NCBI GenBank assembly: GCA_020072905.1
Contig: JAIQGB010000041.1
Span: 1 to 19,660 of the forward strand
Reading direction: 5' to 3'
DNA length: 19,660 bases
Source of the DNA: Terriglobia bacterium
GTDB taxonomy: Bacteria; Acidobacteriota; Terriglobia; UBA7540
This document shows positions 7,585-15,828 of this stretch, piece by piece (the first letter of the stretch is position 1; the number at the start of each line of letters is the position of its first letter). Under the pieces are notes generated by a model. It was not told where the DNA came from and did not search any database. It worked only from the letters and a program-made list of their open reading frames with translations. A program made the translations under genes and the position numbers.

Positions 7585-9279
7585 TCACTCCACCTTATCC
7601 GGAAAGGAGAAGACTGGGTCAACATCCACGGGGACGTTGGCGGCGGACTGGAGCGCGGCGGTGAGTTCCGACGGCATCTGATCGTACTTGGCGAGCCAGG
7701 CGTCGGCCTCCGCGCCGTCGCCGGTAGCTTCGACGGTGAGCAATTTCTGAGCCAGCGTGGCCAGCGCTTCCGGCATGCGGGCATAGTCAATCACGTAACG
7801 GCCCGTAGCGGGATCGCGCGTGACGGCCTTTTGCTCGGCGAGGTAGTTCAACTCCATCATCTCGGCGCGGCCGTGCGCTTCGCCCGTGCCGTAGCGCACG
7901 GTGCGAAAAATTCCGGCGACGTAGGAAGAGAAGTATTCCTCCACGCGCTCCTTGGGAAGCGCGCCGTGATTGACAAGCCATTTCAGCCCGAACATTCCCA
8001 CCACGTCCGCTTTGGCCTCTTCCCATCCTGAGTAGGCGGGCCCAAGGGCTTCGCGAATGTCCACCTGTTTTCCGCCCACGCGCGCAAACGCCGGGCCCAG
8101 GCCGTGGGAGATTTCGTGCAGCACGGTACCCGCCATGTAACCTTCGCCCGAAACCTTGGCGGCCTGGTCGGCGCGCAGCAGGCGTTGGGCGAGCGGCAGG
8201 ATGACGGTGTTCACGCGCGCGTCCATAAAATTCTTGAAAAAGATCTTCTTCGTGCCCTTTTCCTGGTGAATGCGGGGATCGTTCGGCAGGTTGTCGGCCA
8301 CGGCCTGGTAGCCGTGTCGGAGGTCGCCCCCGCGGTAGGGCGCATCCATCACTTCCAGGGGCGTGAGATGCCCGCGCTTCGATGGCCGGTCGGCTGGTGC
8401 GAGCGGCAGGGCGTCCTGGATTGCGGGAACGTATTTCTGGTAAAGCTCCAGCTTGCGGCTTTCGGCGTCGTTGCGGACCAGCACCGCGGCGCCGTACGAG
8501 CCCTTCACCCCCAGCACCCCGTCGAGATAGGTCTCGTACGGCGCCATGATGACGTCCAACTTGGGATTCTCCAGGTCGAGCCAGGCGAGGTCGCTCGGAT
8601 AATAGTCATCGTCGAGCAGAGCCTTGGCTCGCAGGCGTAGGAATTTGGCGAACTGGTCCTCGTCGCTCAGCGCCGCCGCTTCGCGCAGCGCTTGGGCCGC
8701 GGGCTCGAGGAACTGCCGGTAAGCCTGATGGTACGGAACCGTCTGGGGTTTGTCGCCCTCGCGGCGGATGATTGAGGTCGGGCTGTAGATCGCACTCTTC
8801 TCATCCGGGTGCGCCTTGACGTAAGCCTCGATTTCGGCGCGTGTCAGGCCCTGCGGGTAGAGGCCCCCGCCGGGCGGCATCGGCGCGGTCCCGACGAAGG
8901 GCTTGTTCTCATCGAGCAGATCGAACCGGCTGCCGTTGATCATCAGAAACCGCCGCAGCTTCTCATCCTGCAGGTCGGTCTTGCCGGCAAGGGACTTGTA
9001 AAGGTCGAGCGCCTCCGGGTCGCTCTGCCGCCAGTAGATGTCGTCGAGATATTGCGAGGCTTCGACGAGTTTCCCGACCAGTTGCCGCTCGCGCGGGCTC
9101 AGGCGCGCCGAATCGAAGGGCATCTCGACGCGCTGCCACTTTGCCAGGCGCTGATCCAGGTCCGCGGCCGCCGCCAGCTTGCTCGACGCCTCGAGCGCGC
9201 CTGCTGTCTTCTGACGACTGTCGTTCGCCGAACACCCCGTGAGAATCATAATGAAACCCAGGCACAACCAGGACTTCAT
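7585..9279 (-). CDS. M49-family (dipeptidyl-peptidase III-like) zinc peptidase, lipoprotein
   Basis: The 564-residue product begins with a lipoprotein signal and lipobox LTGC (13-16), so it should be lipid-anchored in the envelope. The zinc site is HEISHGLGP (388-396; ligands H388 and H392, catalytic E389), and EEAKAD (420-425) supplies the third ligand. Classical DPP III uses HExxGH and EECRAE. The HExxH plus EEAKAD form matches the M49-like domain found in plant Nudix-fusion proteins and bacterial homologues (family knowledge). It is shorter than eukaryotic DPP III (about 730). It probably trims short peptides in the periplasm (inference). The start is supported by AAGGGGG just upstream. 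It converges with the OMP gene and diverges from ppiD. Confidence 0.86.
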   Translation of the reverse strand: MKSWLCLGFIMILTGCSANDSRQKTAGALEASSKLAAAADLDQRLAKWQRVEMPFDSARLSPRERQLVGKLVEASQYLDDIYWRQSDPEALDLYKSLAGKTDLQDEKLRRFLMINGSRFDLLDENKPFVGTAPMPPGGGLYPQGLTRAEIEAYVKAHPDEKSAIYSPTSIIRREGDKPQTVPYHQAYRQFLEPAAQALREAAALSDEDQFAKFLRLRAKALLDDDYYPSDLAWLDLENPKLDVIMAPYETYLDGVLGVKGSYGAAVLVRNDAESRKLELYQKYVPAIQDALPLAPADRPSKRGHLTPLEVMDAPYRGGDLRHGYQAVADNLPNDPRIHQEKGTKKIFFKNFMDARVNTVILPLAQRLLRADQAAKVSGEGYMAGTVLHEISHGLGPAFARVGGKQVDIREALGPAYSGWEEAKADVVGMFGLKWLVNHGALPKERVEEYFSSYVAGIFRTVRYGTGEAHGRAEMMELNYLAEQKAVTRDPATGRYVIDYARMPEALATLAQKLLTVEATGDGAEADAWLAKYDQMPSELTAALQSAANVPVDVDPVFSFPDKVE

Positions 9280-9323
9280 TTTTCCCCCTTGGGAAGACGC
9301 ATCCCGGTTTTCGTCCTTCCGAT

Positions 9324-9337
9324 CATCTCCGGAGATG
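9324..9337. promoter_or_regulatory. 14-bp perfect palindrome upstream of the M49 gene
   Basis: CATCTCCGGAGATG is a perfect palindrome about 45 bases upstream of the M49 start, in the divergent M49-ppiD gap. It could be an operator or a leader hairpin. No regulator gene is nearby. Confidence 0.35.
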
Positions 9338-9472
9338 CTCCTTCAACGTATCAGCCCCTGCGGCCGGGGACAAGAGAATCCGCCGCGGCACGATGAGACA
9401 GCGGGCCACGCCAAGGCCTCCGGAACTCCCCGGCTGCAATCGCACTTGCGACTCCCCGTTCCCACCTCCCGG

Positions 9473-9502
9473 TTGGCACTTTGTGGCAATTGCCCCTATA
9501 AT
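9473..9502 (+). promoter_or_regulatory. sigma70-like promoter for ppiD
   Basis: TTGGCA (9473-9478, 5/6) is followed after 18 bases by a perfect TATAAT (9497-9502). Start near 9509 gives a leader of about 26 bases, then AAGGAG (9524-9529) five bases before the ATG at 9535. This is one of the clearest promoters in the window. Confidence 0.75.
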
Positions 9503-9534
9503 GGGAAGGTTTAGGAACTCATTAAGGAGCGTGC

Positions 9535-11469
9535 ATGTTCAGGCTCTTCAAAGGGAAACGCGAGGCGTTAAACAAGTATCTCTTGATCTTCTTTCTCAGC
9601 ATCGTCTGCCTCGGCATGATCGTGACGCTGGCGCCCATCAACCTCGGCGATAATCCGGACGTGGACGCCAACGTTCTGGCCAACGTCGGCGGCGCGCAGA
9701 TTACTGCGCAGGACCTGGAGCGCAATATCCAGGCGCGTTTGCGCAACTCGCCCTTCGCCAACGACCCGCAGATGGTCGCGCGGATTGCTGGCCTCGTGCT
9801 CGACGACATGATCCTGCGCCGCGCGCTCTGGGGCCAAGCGAAGAAACTGGGGATCGATGTCTCCGACGCCGAGGTTCAGGCGAGCATTCGCACTTCCATG
9901 CCCTTCCTCTACCCGAACGGGGTTTTTGTGGGCTTGGACCGCTATCGCGATATCGTTTCGCAGGGTACCGGATTGTCCGTGGCGCAGTTCGAAGCGCAGT
10001 ACCGCGAGAACCTGTTGCAGGAAATGATGCGCGCCATCATTACCGACTGCGTCCGCGTCTCGCCCGAGGACGTGCGCCAGGAGTTCTTCAAACGCAACAC
10101 CAAGGCGCGGATTGACTACGTGCTCTTCGATCCGAGTCAATTCACGAAGGCGGTCGAATTGACGCCCGCCGCGCTGCAGGAGTTCTTCGCGAAGGATGCC
10201 AGCAAATACAAACTTCCCGAGGAACGGCGCGTGCGCTATGTGCTGATTGACACGGACCGGGTGCGTGCGCAGGTGAAGCTGAGCGACGCCGAATTGCAGC
10301 AGTATTACGGCCAGCACATCTCGGAGTATCAGGTTCAGGACCGCGTCAAGGTGAGCCATATCCTTTTCAAGACCGAAGGCAAGACGCCGGAGGAGATTAC
10401 GACCCTGGAAAAGACCGCGCGCGACGTCCTGGCCAAGATCAAAGCCGGGGCGGACTTTGGGGAGATGGCCAAGAAGTACTCCGAAGATTCGAGCGCCAGT
10501 AACGGCGGCGAAATCGGCTGGATCGTCCGCGGCCAGACGGTGAAGGAGTTCGAAGATACGGCCTTCTCGATGCAGCCGGGCCAGGTGAGTGACCTCATCA
10601 AGACCACCTATGGGTTCCACATCGTCAAGGTGCTCGATAAGCAGACCGCGCACCTCCAGGCCTTCGACGAAGTGAAAAGCCAGATCCGCGATCAGCTCGA
10701 GAAGCAACGGCTGGCGGACGCGCAGCAGACGCTGACGAGTGACCTGGAGCGGCAGTTCCAGCAGAATCCCCAGAACTTTGCGGCCGTGGCGCAGAAGAAC
10801 GGGCTGGAAGTGAAGGAGACCCCGCTCTTCCGGTACAACCAGCCCGTGCAGGACTTCGGCACGAGCGAGTCGTTTCACAACCTCACTTTCCAGCTTCGCG
10901 AGGGCGGCGTCGGAGAGCCCATTTCGGTTCCCAAGGGAATGGTCATCATTCAGTTGATCCAGATCGTCCCTGAGCATTTGCCGAAGTTCGAAGAAGTGCG
11001 CGCCGCGGTCGAGGAGGACTACCGCGTGGCGAAATCGCGGGATTTGGCTGCGCAGAAGGCCCAGGAATTCGCCGCCCAGGCCAGAAGCGGCGACTTCAAG
11101 AAAGTGGCGCAGGCGATGGGCCTGACGGTCAAGGAGAGTAAGGACTTCGTCGAGCAGGACATGGTTGAAGGTGTAGGCTCGGGCACCCAACTGGCGGCCG
11201 CCTTCACGCTGCCCGAAGGCCAGACCAGCGACGCCGTGCAGGTGGGCTCGAACCGCGTGGTCTTCCGCGTCGTGGCGCGCACGCCCGCGGCGGAATCCGA
11301 GCTCGCCAGCCAGCAGGAGCAGATCGCCGAAGAAGTCCTGGAGCGCAAGCGGAACCTGGCCTGGGAAATCTACGAGCAAAACCTCAAGCAGCAGCTCCAG
11401 GCTTCCGGAACACTCAAGATGAACGAAGCGGCCATGAAGAAATTCCTGGCCACCTATCAAAAATCGTGA
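9535..11469 (+). CDS. ppiD: membrane-anchored peptidyl-prolyl cis-trans isomerase, PpiD/SurA-like
   Basis: The 644-residue chaperone-isomerase probably assists folding of exported and outer-membrane proteins in the periplasm. One uncleaved N-terminal membrane helix lies at about 14-33 after basic residues, as in PpiD. A SurA_N-like helical chaperone region covers about 42-200, with VGGAQITAQDLERNI. One parvulin (PpiC-type) domain spans about 271-367, with VKVSHILF, GADFGEMAKKYSEDSSASNGGEIGW cut across 305-329, and YGFHIVKV. A long helical C-terminal region follows. The length is close to E. coli PpiD (623). A strong promoter and ideal ribosome-binding site fix the start. Its stop codon is the first unit of the heptamer repeat downstream. 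The symbol is by architecture; orthology to E. coli PpiD is not proven. Confidence 0.88.
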   Translation: MFRLFKGKREALNKYLLIFFLSIVCLGMIVTLAPINLGDNPDVDANVLANVGGAQITAQDLERNIQARLRNSPFANDPQMVARIAGLVLDDMILRRALWGQAKKLGIDVSDAEVQASIRTSMPFLYPNGVFVGLDRYRDIVSQGTGLSVAQFEAQYRENLLQEMMRAIITDCVRVSPEDVRQEFFKRNTKARIDYVLFDPSQFTKAVELTPAALQEFFAKDASKYKLPEERRVRYVLIDTDRVRAQVKLSDAELQQYYGQHISEYQVQDRVKVSHILFKTEGKTPEEITTLEKTARDVLAKIKAGADFGEMAKKYSEDSSASNGGEIGWIVRGQTVKEFEDTAFSMQPGQVSDLIKTTYGFHIVKVLDKQTAHLQAFDEVKSQIRDQLEKQRLADAQQTLTSDLERQFQQNPQNFAAVAQKNGLEVKETPLFRYNQPVQDFGTSESFHNLTFQLREGGVGEPISVPKGMVIIQLIQIVPEHLPKFEEVRAAVEEDYRVAKSRDLAAQKAQEFAAQARSGDFKKVAQAMGLTVKESKDFVEQDMVEGVGSGTQLAAAFTLPEGQTSDAVQVGSNRVVFRVVARTPAAESELASQQEQIAEEVLERKRNLAWEIYEQNLKQQLQASGTLKMNEAAMKKFLATYQKS

Positions 11470-11586
11470 ATGGGGAATAGCGAATAGTGAATTGTGAATG
11501 GTGAACTGAGAACCTTCGTCTCGGGATCCTGCCCTATGACTTCTTTCAAGTGCTGTTCACTATTCACCATTCACCATTCACCATTC
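11467..11586. repeat. long inverted repeat built of 7-base units between ppiD and the glycosyltransferase
   Basis: The left arm is six degenerate heptamers of TGAATGG type (11467-11508), starting on the ppiD TGA stop. The right arm is the complementary form, repeats of CACCATT (11555-11586). Bases 11475-11506 and 11555-11586 are complementary at 27 of 32 positions around a 48-base loop. In RNA this would fold into a large imperfect hairpin that could end ppiD transcription or protect its 3' end. The right arm abuts the glycosyltransferase start. Confidence 0.75.
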
Positions 11587-11591
11587 CTCCT

Positions 11592-13136
11592 GTGACCGCC
11601 CAAGACCCCGAGCGCCGAACCATCGCTGGAGACACCACCCTTCTCCTGGGCCTTTCCCTCTTCGTTTTGCTCCTGCAATTGCTGGTGAGCGGCCGCTACG
11701 GCTATTTCCGCGACGAGTTCTATTACTTTGCCTGCGGCGAGCATCTGGCCTGGGGCTATGTGGACCAGCCACCGTTCGTGGCGCTCATGGCCGCCTTGAC
11801 ACGCGGGCTGCTGGGGGATTCCCTCCTGGCTGTTCGGTTCCTCCCTGCGGTCTGCAATGCGCTAATCGTTTTCCTCACCGGGTTGATCGCCCGGGAGCTG
11901 GGCGGCGGCCGGTTTGCGCAAGGACTGGCGGCGCTGGCGGTCCTCATCGCGCCCGTCTACCTGATCATCGACCATATCTTCTCGATGAACTGCTTTGACC
12001 ACGTGTTCTGGGTCCTGGCGATCTACCTGACGGTCAGAATCTTGAAGGAAGACCGTCCCAAGCTCTGGCTCCTCTTCGGCCTGGTGACGGGAGTCGGGCT
12101 GATGAACAAGTACTCGGTGGGCTTCCTCGGGATGGGTCTGGTTGTGGGTCTGGTGCTCACGCCCGCCCGGAAGCATCTGCTGAGCAAGTGGCTGTGGCTG
12201 GGCGGCGCGCTGGCTTTTCTGATATTCCTCCCGCATGTCATTTGGGAGATTCAGCACGGCTTTCCCACGCGCGAGTTCATCCGCAATGCCACGCTTTACA
12301 AGAACCTGCCGATGTCGCCGTCTGCCTTCCTTCTGGAGAGTATCTTGCAGACCGGCCCCATCAATCTGCCGATTTGGCTGGCGGGCCTGTACTTCCTCTT
12401 CTTTGCCAAAGCGGGAAAGCCGTTCCGCGTTTTGGGTTGGATTTACGTGACCGACCTCGTTGTCTTCCTGCTGACCAACGCGAAGCCCTATTACCTGGCG
12501 CCCGCGTATTTCATCCTGCTCGCGGCCGGCGCCGTGCACCTCGAATCGGTCGTCCGCGCGCGGCAGTGGAACTGGCTGAAGCCGGTTTCGGTGACGGGGC
12601 TGGGTCTGGTCGCAATTGTATTTCTCCCCTACGCGCTGCCGGTGCTCCCGGTCGAGACGTTCATCCGATACGAGGACTTCATTGGGTTGCATCCCGGCAG
12701 CGGCGAACGCGGCAGGACCGGCAAACTCCCCCAATACTACGATGACATGTTCGGTTGGGAGAATCAGGTCGCGACGGTCGCGCGCGTCTATAATGCCCTC
12801 ACCCCGGAGGAGAGGTCGCGGACCATCATCTTCTGCAGCAACTATGGTGAAGCCGGTGCCATCGATTTCTTCGGCAAGAAGTACGGATTACCCAAGGCCG
12901 CGAGCGGGCACAACAACTACTGGTATTGGGGCCCGGGGAATTGGAATGCCGACATCGTTATCACCGTCGGCGAGAGTCGCGAGGACGTGGAGCAATCCTT
13001 CGAGCAGGTCGAACTCGCAGCCACCGTCGTCAGCCCTTACGCCCGGCCTTCTGAAACCGACCTTCCGATCTTCATCGGCCGCAAGCCTCGAATGCCACTG
13101 AAGGAAATCTGGCCGAGGACGAAGAGTTTCAATTAG
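11592..13136 (+). CDS. GT39-family integral membrane glycosyltransferase (PMT/ArnT-like)
   Basis: The product is a multi-pass membrane protein of about 514 residues. It should use a lipid-linked sugar to modify a lipid, protein or polymer at the outer face of the inner membrane. The diagnostic first periplasmic loop follows the first helix: YFRDEFYYFACGEHLAWGYV (38-57), then DQPP (58-61). It matches the DE-x-YY...GY-x-D-x-PP pattern of the family, with acidic D41/E42. Roughly ten hydrophobic segments follow, then a soluble C-terminal domain from about residue 360. The frame is open from a GTG at 11550, but those 14 codons are only the repeat arm. I prefer the GTG at 11592, although neither has a good ribosome-binding site. 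The substrate cannot be read from sequence. Confidence 0.8.
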   Translation: MTAQDPERRTIAGDTTLLLGLSLFVLLLQLLVSGRYGYFRDEFYYFACGEHLAWGYVDQPPFVALMAALTRGLLGDSLLAVRFLPAVCNALIVFLTGLIARELGGGRFAQGLAALAVLIAPVYLIIDHIFSMNCFDHVFWVLAIYLTVRILKEDRPKLWLLFGLVTGVGLMNKYSVGFLGMGLVVGLVLTPARKHLLSKWLWLGGALAFLIFLPHVIWEIQHGFPTREFIRNATLYKNLPMSPSAFLLESILQTGPINLPIWLAGLYFLFFAKAGKPFRVLGWIYVTDLVVFLLTNAKPYYLAPAYFILLAAGAVHLESVVRARQWNWLKPVSVTGLGLVAIVFLPYALPVLPVETFIRYEDFIGLHPGSGERGRTGKLPQYYDDMFGWENQVATVARVYNALTPEERSRTIIFCSNYGEAGAIDFFGKKYGLPKAASGHNNYWYWGPGNWNADIVITVGESREDVEQSFEQVELAATVVSPYARPSETDLPIFIGRKPRMPLKEIWPRTKSFN

Positions 13137-13192
13137 ACCGCTCGCTAGGCCAGCCACGGCTTGACCCGCCCTCCACTGCTCCCACATAATCC

Positions 13193-15649
13193 GTGACTCA
13201 CGATCCTTTCGTGTTCCGGGGGCTTCCCTTGCGCGATATTCGCAATGTCGCTGTGCTCGGCGCGGGAACCATGGGCGCGCGCATCGCAGCGCATCTCGCC
13301 AACGCCGGCGTGCCGTCCGTGCTGCTCGATATCGTTCCCAGTGAGCTTGCTCCGGAGGAGAAGAAGCAGGGACGCGCGCTCAGCGATCACAAGGTCCGCA
13401 ATCGCCTTGCGCAGGCCGGACTTGATGCGGCGCTGAAGTCACGGCCCGCGGCCTTCTTTGTGCCCGAGGCTGCGCGGCTGATTACCGTCGGCAATCTCGA
13501 GGATCATCTCAGTCTGGTCAAAGACTGCGACTGGATCATCGAGGCTGTGACGGAAAACCTCGAGATCAAGCGCGCGCTGCTTGGCAAGGTCGAGCCGCTG
13601 CGGGCGCCCGGCGCCGTCGTCAGCTCGAACACTTCCGGGATATCACTCGGGAGCATTGCAGAGGGCTTTGGCGAGGACTTCCGCTGTCACTGGCTGGGCA
13701 CGCACTTCTTCAATCCTCCGCGCTACATGAAGCTGCTGGAAGTGATTCCCACTCCGCAGACGTCGCACGAAGTCGTCGAGCTCATCTCGCGTTTCGGCGA
13801 CATCGTGCTCGGGAAGGGCATCGTTGTCGCCAAGGACACGCCGAACTTCATCGCCAATCGCATCGGCACGTTCGTCACGCTGTCGGTGCTCCGCATCATG
13901 CAGGAGGGCGGGTACACCATCGAGGAGATTGACGCGCTCACCGGCCCGGCGATGGGCTTGCCGAAGTCCGCGACCTTCCGCACGCTGGATATCGTCGGCG
14001 TGGACGTTCTCGCGCACGTCGTGAAGAACCTTGCGGAGACACTCCCTGACGACGAGCGCCGCGGCCTGTTCCAGATTCCTGATTTCGTCGCGCGGATGCT
14101 CGAGCGCAAGCTGCTGGGCGAAAAGACTGGCCAGGGGTTTTACAGGAAAGTGAAGGCGGCCAGCAGCGGCGATGGCGAGAGTGAAATCCTCACGCTCGAC
14201 CTGGGCACATTCGATTACCGCCCGCGGCAGCGGCCCAAGCTGCCTGCACTCGAGATGGCGCAGAACATCGAAGACCCCGGCCGGCGGCTGGCGACGCTGA
14301 TGCAGTCGCCGGACCGCGCCGGGCAGTTCTATCAGAAGGTCCTCGCGGATACTTTCCATTACGCGGCCAGCCGCATTCCGGAAATCTCCGATGACATCGT
14401 CTCGGTCGATAACGCCATGAAGTGGGGCTTCGGCTGGGAGCGCGGCGTCTTCGAGCTCTGGGATGCTGTGGGCGTGGAGAAGATCGTCGAGGGGTGGAAG
14501 AAAGAAAACCGTCCGGTACCGCCGTTGGTGGAGAAACTTCTCGGGGGGGGGAAGAGGGCGTTCTATTCGCAAACCAATGGCACGATGTCCTATTTCGATC
14601 TGGCCGGCGGCGACTACCGGTTGGTGCCGGCGCGCCCGGGGTTGCTGGTGCTTGCCGCGCTCAAAGGTGGCAAGAAAGAAATCAAGCGCAACGCCGGCGC
14701 GAGCCTGATCGACCTGGGCGATGGCGTGCTGTGTCTCGAGTTCCACTCAAAGATGAATACCCTTGGCGCGGACGCCGTGCAGATGGTTAACGCGGGCTTG
14801 AAGGCGCTCGAAGATGGTTTCGATGCCATGGTGATTGGCAATCAGGGGCAGGTCTTCTCGGCGGGCGCGAATCTGATGCTCCTTCTCGTGGCGGCGCAGG
14901 AGGGCGAGTGGGACGACATTCACGAGGAAGTCCGGCGCTTCCAAAACGCCAACATGGCGCTGAAATATGCGGCCCGGCCCGTCGTTGCCGCGCCACACGG
15001 GCTGACGCTGGGCGGCGGCGTGGAGATGATGCTGCACGCGGCGCGCGTGCGGGCGGCGGCCGAAACTTACATGGGCCTGGTGGAAATGGGCGTGGGGCTC
15101 ATCCCCGCCGGCGGAGGGACCAAGGAGATGCTCCTCCGCGCCATGGACGATGTGCCGCAGGACCCGGACGCCGATCCGTTCGTCAATCTCAAGGAAGTGT
15201 TTACGAACATCGGCATGGCCAAGGTTTCATCGAGCGCCGAGGACGCGCGCAAATTGGGCTACCTCCGGCCGCAGGATTCCATCAGCATGAACCGTGACCG
15301 GCAAATCGCCGACGCGAAACAGGTGGCGCTGGACCTGGTGAAACTCGGCTATCGGCCAGCGAAACCGCGTGAGGATGTCCTGGTGCTTGGCCAGGCGGGA
15401 TTCGCCAAAATGAAACTCGGTCTGCACCTGCTGCGCCGCGCTGAATATATCTCCGACTACGACGTGGTGATTGGCACTCATCTCGCCCGGATTCTTTCCG
15501 GCGGCGGAGAATTCACCTCGCCCCAGCGCGTGTCCGAGCAATTCCTGCTCGACCTGGAGCGCGAGGCGTTTGTGAGCCTGTGCGGCGAGAAGAAAACCCA
15601 GGAGCGGATACAACACATGTTGAAAAAGGGGAAGGCGTTGAGGAACTGA
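13193..15649 (+). CDS. fadN: 3-hydroxyacyl-CoA dehydrogenase / enoyl-CoA hydratase fusion (FadN-type)
   Basis: This 818-residue enzyme catalyses hydration of trans-2-enoyl-CoA and NAD-dependent oxidation of L-3-hydroxyacyl-CoA in beta-oxidation. The dehydrogenase comes first, as in Bacillus FadN (789 residues) and unlike E. coli FadB. It shows NAD-binding GAGTMG (23-28), SSNTSG (144-149), GTHFFNPP with catalytic H171 and partner E183, then NFIANRIG (219-226). The crotonase domain is C-terminal: oxyanion FSAGANL (555-561), GLTLGGGVE (E611) and YMGLVE (E631), the two glutamates spaced 20 apart as in enoyl-CoA hydratase. Both active sites look intact. A run of nine G (14543-14551) encodes Gly451-453. 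The GTG start lacks a clear ribosome-binding site. It begins the fadN-fadA-fadE cluster. Confidence 0.93.
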   Translation: MTHDPFVFRGLPLRDIRNVAVLGAGTMGARIAAHLANAGVPSVLLDIVPSELAPEEKKQGRALSDHKVRNRLAQAGLDAALKSRPAAFFVPEAARLITVGNLEDHLSLVKDCDWIIEAVTENLEIKRALLGKVEPLRAPGAVVSSNTSGISLGSIAEGFGEDFRCHWLGTHFFNPPRYMKLLEVIPTPQTSHEVVELISRFGDIVLGKGIVVAKDTPNFIANRIGTFVTLSVLRIMQEGGYTIEEIDALTGPAMGLPKSATFRTLDIVGVDVLAHVVKNLAETLPDDERRGLFQIPDFVARMLERKLLGEKTGQGFYRKVKAASSGDGESEILTLDLGTFDYRPRQRPKLPALEMAQNIEDPGRRLATLMQSPDRAGQFYQKVLADTFHYAASRIPEISDDIVSVDNAMKWGFGWERGVFELWDAVGVEKIVEGWKKENRPVPPLVEKLLGGGKRAFYSQTNGTMSYFDLAGGDYRLVPARPGLLVLAALKGGKKEIKRNAGASLIDLGDGVLCLEFHSKMNTLGADAVQMVNAGLKALEDGFDAMVIGNQGQVFSAGANLMLLLVAAQEGEWDDIHEEVRRFQNANMALKYAARPVVAAPHGLTLGGGVEMMLHAARVRAAAETYMGLVEMGVGLIPAGGGTKEMLLRAMDDVPQDPDADPFVNLKEVFTNIGMAKVSSSAEDARKLGYLRPQDSISMNRDRQIADAKQVALDLVKLGYRPAKPREDVLVLGQAGFAKMKLGLHLLRRAEYISDYDVVIGTHLARILSGGGEFTSPQRVSEQFLLDLEREAFVSLCGEKKTQERIQHMLKKGKALRN

Positions 15650-15655
15650 GAATTC

Positions 15656-15697
15656 TGAATTGTGAATGCTGAATGCTGAATGCTGAATGCTGAATGC
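15656..15697 (+). repeat. TGAATGC heptamer tandem array after fadN
   Basis: One TGAATTG (15656-15662) is followed by five exact TGAATGC units (15663-15697), together 42 bases. The array starts six bases after the fadN stop and lies in the 179-bp gap before fadA. The unit differs by one base from the TGAATGG units after ppiD. It could vary in copy number between strains. Confidence 0.85.
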
Positions 15698-15828
15698 ACA
15701 GACCCTCGATGACTTCGTTCCGCGATGGGGGCGGGAGCATCTAATGGGGACATGGCTGGAGCTGGAATGGCGACGCCTGGGCCTTTGTCTAACCCCTAGC
15801 CGCTAACACCTAGCCCCCTGGAGGGATC

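Noticed and set aside
9568..11460. 630-codon open frame on the minus strand across ppiD
   Set aside because: It mirrors ppiD almost end to end, has no ribosome-binding site or recognisable domain, and is rich in Leu/Arg/His as expected from the complement of GC-rich coding DNA.
11550..11591. Upstream GTG start of the glycosyltransferase
   Set aside because: The 14 added codons are only the inverted-repeat arm, and no ribosome-binding site precedes the GTG.
15656..15697. CRISPR-like array
   Set aside because: Units are 7 bases with no spacers and no cas genes, so it is a simple tandem repeat.
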